NCBI RefSeq assembly: GCF_002443255.2
Contig: NW_019211456.1
Location: forward strand, 21,941,061-22,005,060
Source of the DNA: Varroa destructor
Taxonomy: Eukaryota; Arthropoda; Arachnida; Mesostigmata; Varroidae
DNA: 64,000 bases
Direction of reading: 5' to 3'
Part shown: positions 33,497-44,570 of the stretch, one piece after another
How the letters are laid out: each line of letters begins with the position of its first letter
Numbering within the stretch: position 1 is the first letter of the stretch
Made by a program: the position numbers and the translations under genes
The notes under the pieces: generated by a model
Seen by the model: the letters and a program-made list of their open reading frames with translations, nothing else
What the model was told of the DNA's origin: nothing
Database searches by the model: none

Positions 33497-36347
33497 TTAC
33501 CCATGCGCGATCGTCGTGACAACAACACTCTCTCTTTGAAATCCCCACAAATGTGTGTCATTTGTTTCTGTAGATGACCCTCGGTCTCTCGATGCCACAT
33601 TGGTAACACGTTCTGTTGATTCCGTAGTTTGTCCCAACGAAATCGACGGCAAAGGTGGATTATTTGCAACCCTGGTGGCAACCGAGGTCTGCGATACCGA
33701 TGATGGCGCGGAATTCATCTGAGAAGTATCCGAAGAACGTTGCGTCGAAACTGAAGCAAGCCTGATATGATTGCTTGAATTAGTTGTGTCAGTGCTGCCT
33801 GCACCTGCCGAGGAGGAAGCCGTACAGTTTCCAGTAGTACTGTTTTGGCATCCGTTTGTCCTTTTTCGCTCGGCTTCCTCCTGTGCGGCACTTTGTCGCC
33901 ATGCGCGCGTTTCCTCGAGGCCGGGAAGCGTCTCATCATCTTCATCATAATCTGAAAAAACAGTTCATTGAAGAAAATAGAAATCAGCGCGATTTAAACT
34001 TCTGCAACGTTCGCCGTTACTGGCAACCTAACTTAAAAATATATTACATAACATATCCAGCCTACCAGAGTATTTCAACTATTTAAAGCCATCATCTGGG
34101 ATCGGAAACTCAGTGCTTGAATCTAGTTAACTGTCTAGTATGGGCAATAGATGTAAATTTGTATTCATCTTTTTTTGTGTTCAGCACATCACTTATTTTT
34201 GCAGTAACTGAACTTCATTAACGCCGACGCATACACTAAAGGACACTTATAAGCAAGACCATTTGGAACACATTGCGGATATGAAGCGTGATAACACTTA
34301 AGCTATCGAACTTGTGGGATGCGATTGAGAGGTAACAATGGGTTTAAAGAGTTTTACAAAACTACTAGAATTATGGATATTTTGTAGAGTACATGTCTAG
34401 GCTACTTCTTATAGGGGGGTGATTCAATCGAACTAGTTTTTTCCTCCGCTTACCCTTGAGGCAGTCGAAAAGATCCTGCAAAGCGGCTCGTATCTTATCA
34501 ACAGACTTTTGCTTTTTTTTTGTGGCGGCTAACTCATAGATCGCTAGTAGACGGTCTTCGACAGATGAGATATCCACCGGCTCCGAACCTGCAACACCTC
34601 CCTCCTTTAAACGTCCTACCCTTGATCTAAAACAATTATACACCGCGGCCAGTTTATTAAAGTGAGAAAAATTGTTCAACTTTGTTTTCGTATAAATAAT
34701 TTGTGTTTGGTTTCTTAAATTTGAACTCTAAATTACTCGTTAAATTACCGGAAATAATTGGCTCCTTGATACCACAGCTAACGACAGATGTTCACTTGGC
34801 TGAAATGTTTTTCAAAGCCAACGAATTTTGCCAACTAAAAACAATTTGCCTCAGCTTCGAATAATCCTGCTGTATGCAAAGCTAGAGACGAAAAGCATAT
34901 GTACAGGAGCTATGCTTTGCAAAGTAGATGTACCGCTGAAAATAAGAAAGTACGTACGCCCGCCAGCTGTTTTTTTCTCAAAAACTATTTTTAATTGATC
35001 ATGTCGTTGGAACATAGCATTCGGTACTGTGTCCATGCATTCATTACCTTCGGCACATAGCTTCGACAAAGTGTCGACTAGTCATCGAGTGTGCGTAGTG
35101 TGTGAGGCATCCTGTCACCGATATCCGGCCCGTCCGAAGGTCCTCCCTCACAGTTAAATGAGCTGTACAATGCACGTAGCTCCTGGGTTTATCACACAAC
35201 AGCTGACGGATTGCGCTAGCCGGGTTGCCCTTATTTAAGTTAGCTATGTCCGTGACGCTCACGCCACTGTTCTTCCGCTTTGCGGGCGGCTCGTCCTGAA
35301 AACAATCAGTTTCCTCGGATTTCGGCGCCATTGGTGTCAAACGGCCGTTTTTGACGTTTGCGCTATTTCTGCATGCCCAACTTCGCTGGCAGTAATAATA
35401 GTGCTGCCGTTCTGTCGGCAAGTTTTTCGACCTTTTCGCGATAAAACACACACATTCACATTGCTCAACCTGCAGACAAAGGAGGTATAACATAAACGTC
35501 AGTACATGGTGTCTCTCCGTACGTAATCGCTATACTGCTTTAAGGTGAAAATTACGGAACGCATGTAACATCCACCAAATCGTGTATTCAACATAAACGC
35601 ACATTAAGTACAATTTCCAAATGTATTTAATAAACAATGTACAGCCGTTTATTCAACTCTTAATTTGAAATATGTAAAGGAAATCAAGCTAAATTTACTT
35701 GCAAATTATATGGAATCGTAAAATAATTACTAAATTAGATCTTGAAATGCAGAGCACTACGTCGTATAAAAAAGAAAATAAGTGTATTAAATGCAGCTAA
35801 AAAACCATGTGTCGATTGAAAAACCGTTTCAACCAACCTGTTCTTTCCAACGAGCGAATGCTTTCATATTGGGGAACTCCGAATCAACTTTTTTCAATTG
35901 CAAACCGTGATCCTTCGTTAGGTGAGACCGCAATTCTGAGATAGTTTGCATTGTCTTTGAACAAGACGGCTCCTGCAAAAGTCATAAGTACGTACACCGA
36001 AATGTCAAGTTTCATTATTATTACTAAGGCCACGTTTAAAAATCTCAAATGTTATACATGAGTAAATATGGCTCAAATTTCACTTGCCTGACATGGTACA
36101 GATTGAGTGGAATTGTCGGAGACACCATGGATGGTCCTTCGATGCACGTTAAGCGCCGCTTGGCTGCGATACACGCGGGTAGGACAGTGTGGGCAGGGAA
36201 ATGAGGCCGTTGAATCTTTAAATGATGGGTTCCCGCCGCAAATACCCGTGGGCGTATTCGACTGTGGAAGCAACCGCGTCCGAGACGCCATGTGAGTCAC
36301 ACCAACGCCGGCAGCGTTAACTTGAGGTACTGCTACAATTTCACTGC
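33497..36347 (-). CDS. C2H2 zinc-finger protein with a FAR1/FLYWCH-like Cys/His domain; 5' end unresolved
   Basis: Five phase-consistent exons: 36347-36088, 35972-35838, 35469-35048, 34626-34454 and 33951-33497 (stop at 33497). Finger 1 is CPHC with HRRTIH after a 12-residue loop. Finger 2 is split by an intron: VPCQ joins EPSCSKTMQTISELRSH and LTKDH, a correct C2H2 only when spliced with a GC donor. A KAFARWKEQ segment then leads to HYYYCQRSWAC, CTAHLTVRED and CLTHYAHSM, resembling the WRKY-GCM1/FAR1/FLYWCH zinc cluster of MULE-type transposases and of arthropod host proteins. The C-terminus is a basic helix (CLKG) and a 150-residue Ser/Thr/Asn-rich tail. It is probably a nuclear DNA-binding protein; target unknown. 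The first exon here needs one base from an upstream exon that I could not place. Confidence 0.75.
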
Positions 36348-38922
36348 CTAAAGTGAACACATATAAAAAGAAAATTAAACTTCACGTAGTTCTAATGGTT
36401 ATCATCCTAACGAACAGGGAGACCAAGCGTTGACGGTGTCAGTCATTTAAGAGGGAAGCACACATATATGGGTAATGCTACAGAATTAATGAAAATCTGT
36501 TACTTATAGTTGCACGTTTCCAAAAAATCGGTATAACATTTTAATTACATTATGTTAAAATAAATTACAATATACTATTTTGGCGCGATTCATCCATTTT
36601 TTTTGGAGGTACGCCAACACATTATGACATACTTATCGCCGTGGCTAAAATTCTCCAAGTTCTGATATTCAGGATCAAATAATTTCAATTTTTCACACCT
36701 AGCTACTCCATCGCGCTGACTGAGCGTACATGGTCGAATATTTTAATGTCACACATCTTCGAGTAGTTTGGAAGGCCAGTTTTTGCCAGAATTTTGCACG
36801 TGCAAAATTATTCCTGTTCGAAACCCGTACTGAGTCCTGCATTTTGCAATCATAAATCCAGATGGTTTCATTGTTTGGTAAAAAAATACATATAGAAAAG
36901 ATTTGTAGTCATTAATTTTATTTTCGCTCTCTCTTTTTCGTTTGCAACGGATGAATGAATCTCTATTTACCCTATTTTAGCGCAGGCGGCTCGCTGTCGA
37001 GAACAATTAGTAAAAATATTTTTTTTAACTAAGGTCGGTCTAATCATCAGCATGTTACCACAGCTGCCTTGTGATAAAAAATGTCTTCCTTCTACGACGA
37101 AATTACTAACGAATAAAACTTTCATTTGTTGTAACGTAACAGTGTTGATTCATAGTCGTAGTAGGGTGACGTGCCAACAACGATTATATTTTACGATTCG
37201 TGATATCCGTGTTATCATTGCTAATTACTACGATTATTGTTGTTTCGAACCTTAGCCGATACAGAAACAAATAGACGTCTCGTTTTCTTCTGATTTACCA
37301 AAACAATTTATACATTTTGCCTCGTTTGCTTGCAGTATCTTTGTCTTTCTTTAATCGTATCCACAAGATCGACTCTACCACTCTAGTAATTTTTGTCAAA
37401 AGCAATACAGAAACATCGAACTAGATGTTGTCTAATCAAGTTTGGTAAGTACGTACGTCACATAAATAAAAGCTGATTTGTCCTTGTTTCACTTTTTTCT
37501 TGGGCGAGACACTCGGCAGGCTTTGATACAGGACGTATTAGCTAGTGTAAACAACATATGTATTGAAGCTGTAAATATATAACTTCTTTATACGATTCGA
37601 TCTTGTAATGGCCACTGAACTGTCAGCTTAGAAGATGGTCGATTCTAGCAACTATAGTACTAAAATGACTTTACAGCAGAAATAGAACGGGTAGTTAAAC
37701 TTCGTCATTAAAAAGAATCCTCGCAATGAGACATACAAGCAAAAAAATTGAATTAACTTTTGAATGGAACCCTCTTCCATATATCTCTTGTGTTTGATCA
37801 CTTTATAATTTATAAACTAACGTAACACGCAAGCCCAGTTCCGCTCATTACGGTATATTCAGGTGCACAAAACGCACTTATATTTTGTGTAGGCACATAC
37901 TACCTAATCAGAGTAAATCAAGAAAATACTTATCAAACTTTGTTCACTATCAGACTAGTTACATAGCTTCATGTAGCATAAACGGCTATCTGAAGTTCTT
38001 TGAGAGATGATTTTCATGTCCGTAAAAAACGCTTGTTTCAGTTATTCCAGGAAACCTTAATGCTAAACCTAAAGCGGCCATTCCGTCGATCTTTCTCTAT
38101 AGAAAACGAGTGTATATATGTATATATATATACATGATTGTTGACAAATAGGCTTGCCTGACTGGAAAACGTATATACGTCAAACTAATGTCTGCGACAA
38201 GCTGTAGTAGACACTACAGAGATGTTGATGCGCCTTGTAAGCTCACGCAGTCTTCTTCTAGACAAAGATATTCGTGCGCTTTGTACGCACGCTAAAGTAC
38301 AAACAATATATGGCAATTGAGCAGTTCATGTCAAAGCATGCACAACATGCCAGAGAGAGAGACATGCATGTCAGTCCCGGTATTTCGCTATTACTAATGC
38401 AGAAGCTCTTTATAAACACTTTCGGGAGGTCAGTCTTATTAAAGAAGCACAAGTATTCTGGTGTACAAAAACTGCGAAAAAGTTGCCTTTTTATATTGTA
38501 GTATCCGTCCCTTAATGATATTTAAAGAGGATACGTGGTGTTCATAAAGTTATGGTAAATACAAGACTGACTGAAGTTCATCAATATAGCAATGTGATCA
38601 CTCGGTTAATCAAGCTTGAATATGAGTAGTCCGGGTGATCAGTGCGACTGAGCACTAGATAAATCAGTGCATAGAAGAACATCCCAGTTTTGTTTATAAA
38701 GAAAGGTTTTAGACGATTAATATGTACTCTTTAAATTTTCGTAAAAAAGCGCGATAAGGACAAATAGCAAAATTGTTTTGAGTAGCACATAAGTGAGACA
38801 CTAATTATAGTGAAGTAAAAAAAAAAAATAGATTTAAAGATCAACGAAATGCTAGATTTGAAAGCAACGCAGATTATCACTACAACACATACTCAAAGCG
38901 GATCGAAGCAAGGGTGATTAAC
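36348..38922 (-). other. Probable 5' intron of the zinc-finger gene
   Basis: About 2.6 kb, AT-rich. A stop-free 66-base segment at 36,633-36,698 has an acceptor-like tag and a gtatgt donor but does not fit the phase of the next exon. Otherwise only chance ORFs are present; an AT-rich imperfect inverted repeat (tgtatatatgtatatatatatacat) lies near 38,110. Confidence 0.5.
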
Positions 38923-38961
38923 CTTTAGAAGAAGTGTCGGTGAGTTCATGGGCGACGCCAT
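38923..38961 (-). CDS. Candidate first coding exon with YY1-like start context
   Basis: On the minus strand an ATG sits in CAAGATGGCG, the motif where a YY1 site overlaps a start codon. It opens a 13-codon exon (MASPMNSPTLLLK) ending at a gttaat donor. It lies upstream of the zinc-finger gene on the same strand. Its phase (0) does not match the first confirmed exon (needs one extra base), so an intermediate exon would be required. Confidence 0.3.
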
Positions 38962-39008
38962 CTTGAGCGATCATTGTGCAACCACCGAGCTACGATTCGC
39001 CTGGTATG

Positions 39009-39371
39009 TCATAACCCTTTGCTGTGCGAAATACTTGCATTATGCATCCATTTTAAAAAACAAATCGTCGCTAGTAATTCATGACACGCCACATGAGATT
39101 CATAAGGATATCTAGTGTTTTGCAGTTTTACGTTAACAAGACGTTCGTATTTTCGCCCAGTTCCGTTTGTGATCCCTGGTGTATGAGAGAAAGATGTTAT
39201 TCGTTGGTCAACAAAAGCAGCCGAAAATTGGTGCGCGCTGGGAAAGTCAACCGGCTGTTTTGGCGCCAGAATTTGGTCGCCAGCGCCGCGTGCAGCCTCT
39301 TCGACCATCATCAGACTGTCCTGAAATATGGATATAAACACATACACACACAGGCACATCACAAACCTTAG
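39009..39371 (-). CDS. Candidate 5' exon upstream of the zinc-finger gene
   Basis: A minus-strand open segment begins after a good acceptor (ccatatttcag at about 39,330). It could start at MMVEEAARGAGDQILAPKQP, continues FPSAHQFSAAFVDQ and runs to a stop at 39,009. Candidate donors exist after GTTAAC (about 39,131) and near 39,030, but only the weak one near 39,030 matches the phase of the exon at 36,347. Composition looks coding in its first half. It may be an alternative 5' exon or unrelated. Confidence 0.3.
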   Translation of the reverse strand, partial: LRFVMCLCVYVFISIFQDSLMMVEEAARGAGDQILAPKQPVDFPSAHQFSAAFVDQRITSFSHTPGITNGTGRKYERLVNVKLQNTRYPYESHVACHELLATICFLKWMHNASISHSKGL

Positions 39372-39407
39372 CAGCTGCCTGGCCGTACAGTGAAAAAACG
39401 CTACCAA

Positions 39408-40330
39408 AACCCATTCATTTCAACGATATTACCACGTATATCATAAAACGCCGGTGAAATGGATCAATAGATGCAGTGTTTTAGGCTACGTTTACAACTT
39501 AATGTACGGTGGTACCCCGTTAATACAACATAAGTGGTCGCAAATAACACCACTTTTCGCTACAGTTGCTGCTGTTACTCTTCACGTTTAATTTGTAGAC
39601 TTCTAAAGTTTGGCTTCTACTCGCGTGTGTATGTGTGTGTGAGTCAGTGTTCTCAGACGCAACTCTGCAACAAAAGCTCGGCCGGAATCTGCAAAATTCT
39701 ACAACTGAAAAAGCCAATCGCCTCATTTCTGATTGTCCATGGCAGTGCGGAAATCTCTGTTAGTCGTCGTTATAGCGTACTTGAGACTGGCGCGCTAAAG
39801 TGGGAGCAGCGAACTTTATGAACGGTAAATCGGCTCAAGAAACGAATGCGCGTTGACCTGTATGTAACTGTATGTTTGTATATTCTTTATTGCTTTAATA
39901 GTGCGGCAACATTTGTGTTGCTTTGGTGTGGTCTGTAACCTCTCAAATAAATGACGACGAAATCCAACAAAATTGTTCCAGACGACGAATGTTTACGTGT
40001 TCTAGATTATGTATTATAGATGAACTATATTGACCGGCTGACTGCGGCTGCTGCGCCGTTCGCAATAGTTGAAAGCGTGCATAGTCGTTTGACAGTTAAG
40101 TTCAATTCTGGTGTATATCGTTTTTGTGTTACAGACGCACAGCAGTGTATTGTGCTTGTGAAAGCTCCTGTTTGTGGTTCGTGCTTATCGCGGAACAACT
40201 GAGCGCGACACTAGACAGGAAGATTTTGGGGGGCGAATGTTTGCGTGTCCTCGGGCAACTCGGCGAAAGAGTTGATTGTCGATTCAACTCGAAACAAATT
40301 GCAACAGACATATATTATATATATATTATC
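39408..40330. promoter_or_regulatory. Region between the zinc-finger gene and BAZ gene; 5' UTR/promoter of the BAZ gene
   Basis: About 0.9 kb with no supported exon ahead of the BAZ start codon at 40,331. The plus strand carries an in-frame open stretch from 40,124, but the N-terminal Met is placed at 40,331 because upstream residues are low quality and the first coding segment begins there. No clear TATA box. Confidence 0.4.
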
Positions 40331-43300
40331 ATGGAGGACGAGTGTCTCGGTCTGGAGCTGATTTCTTCTAGCACAATTGTTTCCGAAAGTGCAAGTAGTG
40401 GAATTACTACAGCTGGTGCTAATCCCAAGGCAACAACCACCCCAAAACGAAGATCGAACGGGCTATCGTCCAGTTCGGCAGTGAAAGGATGTGCCAAAAT
40501 TACAGACTTTTGGTAAGTAAAATTGGATTAACAGCGCAAACGTTGGTTACACATTTATCTATGGATACCAGGGCTATCGGTGTCTGTATTTTTCAGGGTT
40601 GATATATATATCATTCCTTATTCATTGCTTTTTAATTTATGCAGATGACATAGACGAAAGCGCGCGCATTGAAACCGTTACTAAACCGTTATTACGACCT
40701 CCATCGTCGTAACCTGTGTCTGTCCAAAATATGCATGCTCAATTGAAGTTCAATCTGGATAATATCCCGTATTGGAAAGCTATAAGAGCCCTTCAATGAC
40801 AATTGATCGCCGTAGGCCCACGATGATTAAGAAAGAACCCAAAAAGGAAAAAACGGTACTTTTTAATTTTTTTAATTTCAATTTCTAATGACATCTGCAA
40901 AGAACTATCCACGTACTTTGATCAGAAAAAAATAGAGCACAGCTCCTTTACGCATCTGTTTCTCCCAGAATTTCGGTATCAGAAGTCTTAGAAACTGATC
41001 TATTCTAACGAGCTACAATAATAGTAGCTATTAAGACATAACCAGATCGGTGACTCAAACTCCATTAGAACCTTCGTAGTTCTGTTCTGTCGCTATTTAA
41101 AACAGATACAGATTGCAATTAATAAACTCTGCATTCATCATTATGATCATCACCATCACCAGCTGCCATTGCCCGGCCGAAGCTCGTGACAATACGACGA
41201 TTTACCTTCTCCCTCTACTGCTGTGAGCGGTAGCAATGGCCGGAGTTTTGGCGATGATCGAAGATGAGGCAGTTTAGCCCGCTCTGCTCGCTGGCCCACC
41301 ACCTCTCAGCTTCGTTTCTCTGTCCTGGCCCGGCGTTCTCTTTACTCGCGGAGTGGCGCTAGCTCCGCTGCCGTCAACTCTCAATAGCGAGCAGCAGCAG
41401 CAACAGCAGTGAAACGTACAAGTAGCCAACCAGTAAACGGCCAGACGGCCTGCCTTTAGTCCCTATCCATCTCGTAATTGCACACTGAACCTATGCAATA
41501 GTGAGGCAGTGGTCTGGTGACTTGTGAGTGGGTCGTTCGTCGGGCTCTCGTTGCTACTTGGGCTGCTGCTGTTCATTGTTTCGTGGTTTTACGAACAGCA
41601 ACCTGGTCCAGCAGCTAAAACTCGGATGCTGCTGCTACTGCTCCTGACTGTTGCTAGTCGGTAACTGGTCCCAGCGTAGTCTAGACAACAGTCGTGTTGC
41701 GGCGGCATTTTGATACGCTTCTGCTCTACCGCGCTTCGCCTTTGGTACATACATACATGTTAAGTCAATGGGTTTTGCCGTAGGATAGCAATGGCTAACG
41801 CCATTATTGACAACGAGGCCGTCGCTTCGTTGGATAGGCTGTTCGCTAGATTTAATCTGTGCGGTCGACTAGTGATAGTTATAGTATTGGTGCATGTGGA
41901 ATAGGTTTTCGTGTGATCAGTAACTGAGTGGAAGAACTAAGTGTAACTTTTCCCGAGCGAACCTGAGCGAAGCGTTTACTCATCCCGCATCGATCGAAAC
42001 TTTCGATCTCTCCCACTAATAATACTGTATTGTCTCTGTCTCCCCTAACGCATCATTTGTCACCGTTCATCTCTTTGCGCAGCAGTTTCTGTCGTCTTCG
42101 CAGCGCCTTGTTGTTGTGCTGCAGATATTCCCTAGTAGGGGTAGTAAATCAAGCAAAAAAAAGATTGCTTTTCGTAAATCTCCTGCGTTTGTTAAACGTG
42201 TACATTAATCTGTTAGCAAATAATCAACCGTATATAGAGATGTGTGTATCCCTGCATCTAAAGTTAGACAGCTGCAGTGTGCTATCTCTCTACATTCGTG
42301 ATTTTACCCTAATTGAATAGGCAGCGCAGGACGTTTGTGCTATAGCGTACTCTGGTGTTTAGTTCCTTCGTTTGCTCGCCGGGTCAACGATTCGGCGGGG
42401 AGGTTCTGTTTGTACATGCGTACACCCATACACATAGAAAGCCAGACATCGAGATATACACACGCCATTTTCTGTTTCGTCGTATAGATATATATGAGGC
42501 CGTAAGCGGCCAGAGCAGTCGTTATGAATGAACGCGTGCGTCGTTTCTAGCCGCCGCAGTGTGTCTCCGACGATGTCGTTGTGAGTGAATGAGCGAACGA
42601 GCAAGCGAGTCCCTCTGTGAGCGTCACCTCAAACTAGCGACTAATCGTATCGCAATAGGGTGCGCGTTGCCTGTATATATCGTATCTAAACCGATTATCA
42701 AGCTATCGTACAATGTTGTAGTGACTGTACTTTAGGTGCTGCTTTGCCAGCGACGATTGCAGCAGACTATTCACTAGTACTAGAGATTTCGGTGGAAGCA
42801 GTTGTTCGACCGAAGTTTCTAGTAAGGGTTAGTTTTCGTTTGATCTTCCTTGATTATAGTCTGTTTTGAAGGCACAGAAGTGTGGACACATCTTCGATCA
42901 GTTCTAGCTGTTGCCTGTGTGTATGTTTGAGTGCGTGAAGGTTCATTTTTTTCGGTCATTCGTTCATTCGTTACTATATACTTACTTCTGAGGCTTTGGT
43001 GGGGTGCAGTAAACTCTCAGTCGGCTGCTTCACAGCCGTGATGTGCCGACTACTACTGTTACCATCGTTTCGTTAGTTCCGCCGTCAGCGCTATAGCTGT
43101 CGTTTGCAGACTGTTGTCGCTACTGTCTCTGTCTATAGCATCAATCGCTGTGGCAGCAACAGCAGCTGCAGCAGACTAGAACAGCGTGGGGAAGAGTCAA
43201 GAAGCAGTTACTCATCTATTCGTCGGATGGAGTAGCGGCGGCAACGCTCGCGGCGACCGAAGAGGACGCACGTTACTGCCCGAGACAGCGACTAGTTCCA

Positions 43301-44501
43301 GTACGGCAGCTGCCGATCACTGGCAAACTGCCGAACGACACCCGGGCGGCTATTTCTGCGACGGCTGCACTACTGCACGCGTTGGGACAGTCGACGGTGG
43401 AGGCATCACGGTGTTTTGGCGCATCGTGGACCCTGTCTGTCTTACATTATAAAACGCTTAGGTCTAATAACGTACGCAAACATTTTAAGGACTGCTGAGG
43501 TGATACGTGGTGCCAGCAGAAACTTCAAAGTGTTTGACGGGGAAGAATATCGCGAGCATAACACTCAGCTCATTAAAATTTTGTTGGGTTTAGCCAGTAA
43601 GTTGTGACGTACTCGTGCTTTATATGAGTTGTAATGACACCCAACCAATCGGATAGGGATACTCCAGTCGTTAAAGCTTTAAAAAAATTAGGGAATTTAA
43701 AAGTACGGATTGTCTCTTCGTCAGCGACTGCCCAGGACACAGAGTTAGGAGTCTGATCCGGTGTCGATCCTTCTATATGTTAAAGTAAAGCTCGCTCATT
43801 AACAATGACAACTATAACGGTAACAAAAGTGAAAACAGAAGGCCTAAAAAAATCGCAACGCCGACGACAGCTGTTACAACAGTAGTTCTAAAAACAGTGG
43901 AAACATCAGGAAGAAACGACAACAACAACAACATTTATAGTTCAAATAAGCTCACGACAAGCGTCGCGGTTGCCTATAGCTATCGTTGCATAATCGCGTA
44001 TATACATCGTGCATGAACTGTTGTGTAATCGCCATTTGTAAATGTATGAGCATCGAGCGGTTGACGTCGAACGCCTCACACACGCAGTTCTCGTACATAG
44101 GTCCGTGTCTATACGGCTTATGCCTGAGCAGAAGCAGCAAGAACAGATCACTGCAGTTCGTTTGTTATTGCTATTGCTGCTATTATTATTATTATGCGTA
44201 AACGATTTGAATGCGTCTGTTTTTATTAGATCGGTAAACGTTTAGCAGTATTAGCCGTTCTGAGCCAACAGTATATCAAATAAGGCACCGTGGGTTTTCT
44301 GATTGCGGCATATTATCGCCACCACGACATTCACCTTCAGTAAGTCCTCTCCTGTGTATTGTGTATTCCTGTGCTCGTGTATATGCGAGTTAGATATAGC
44401 GTGTCATCATACCTCATGTGCTTGAGTTGAGTGAAGTCTGCAATTGTAAGAGCAAAGGGGGGTGGGGTGGGGGCAGTACGAGCTAAATTCGTTGTCGCTG
44501 C

Positions 44502-44570
<69 letters not shown>

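Noticed and set aside
36633..36698. Stop-free 66-base minus-strand segment with splice-like ends (EKLKLFDPEYQ)
   Set aside because: Ends in phase 2 while the next exon needs phase 1, and no connecting exon was found.
43186..43452. 88-residue plus-strand ORF in BAZ intron 1
   Set aside because: No family, no splice sites in phase with exons 1 or 2; composition reflects the GC-rich region.
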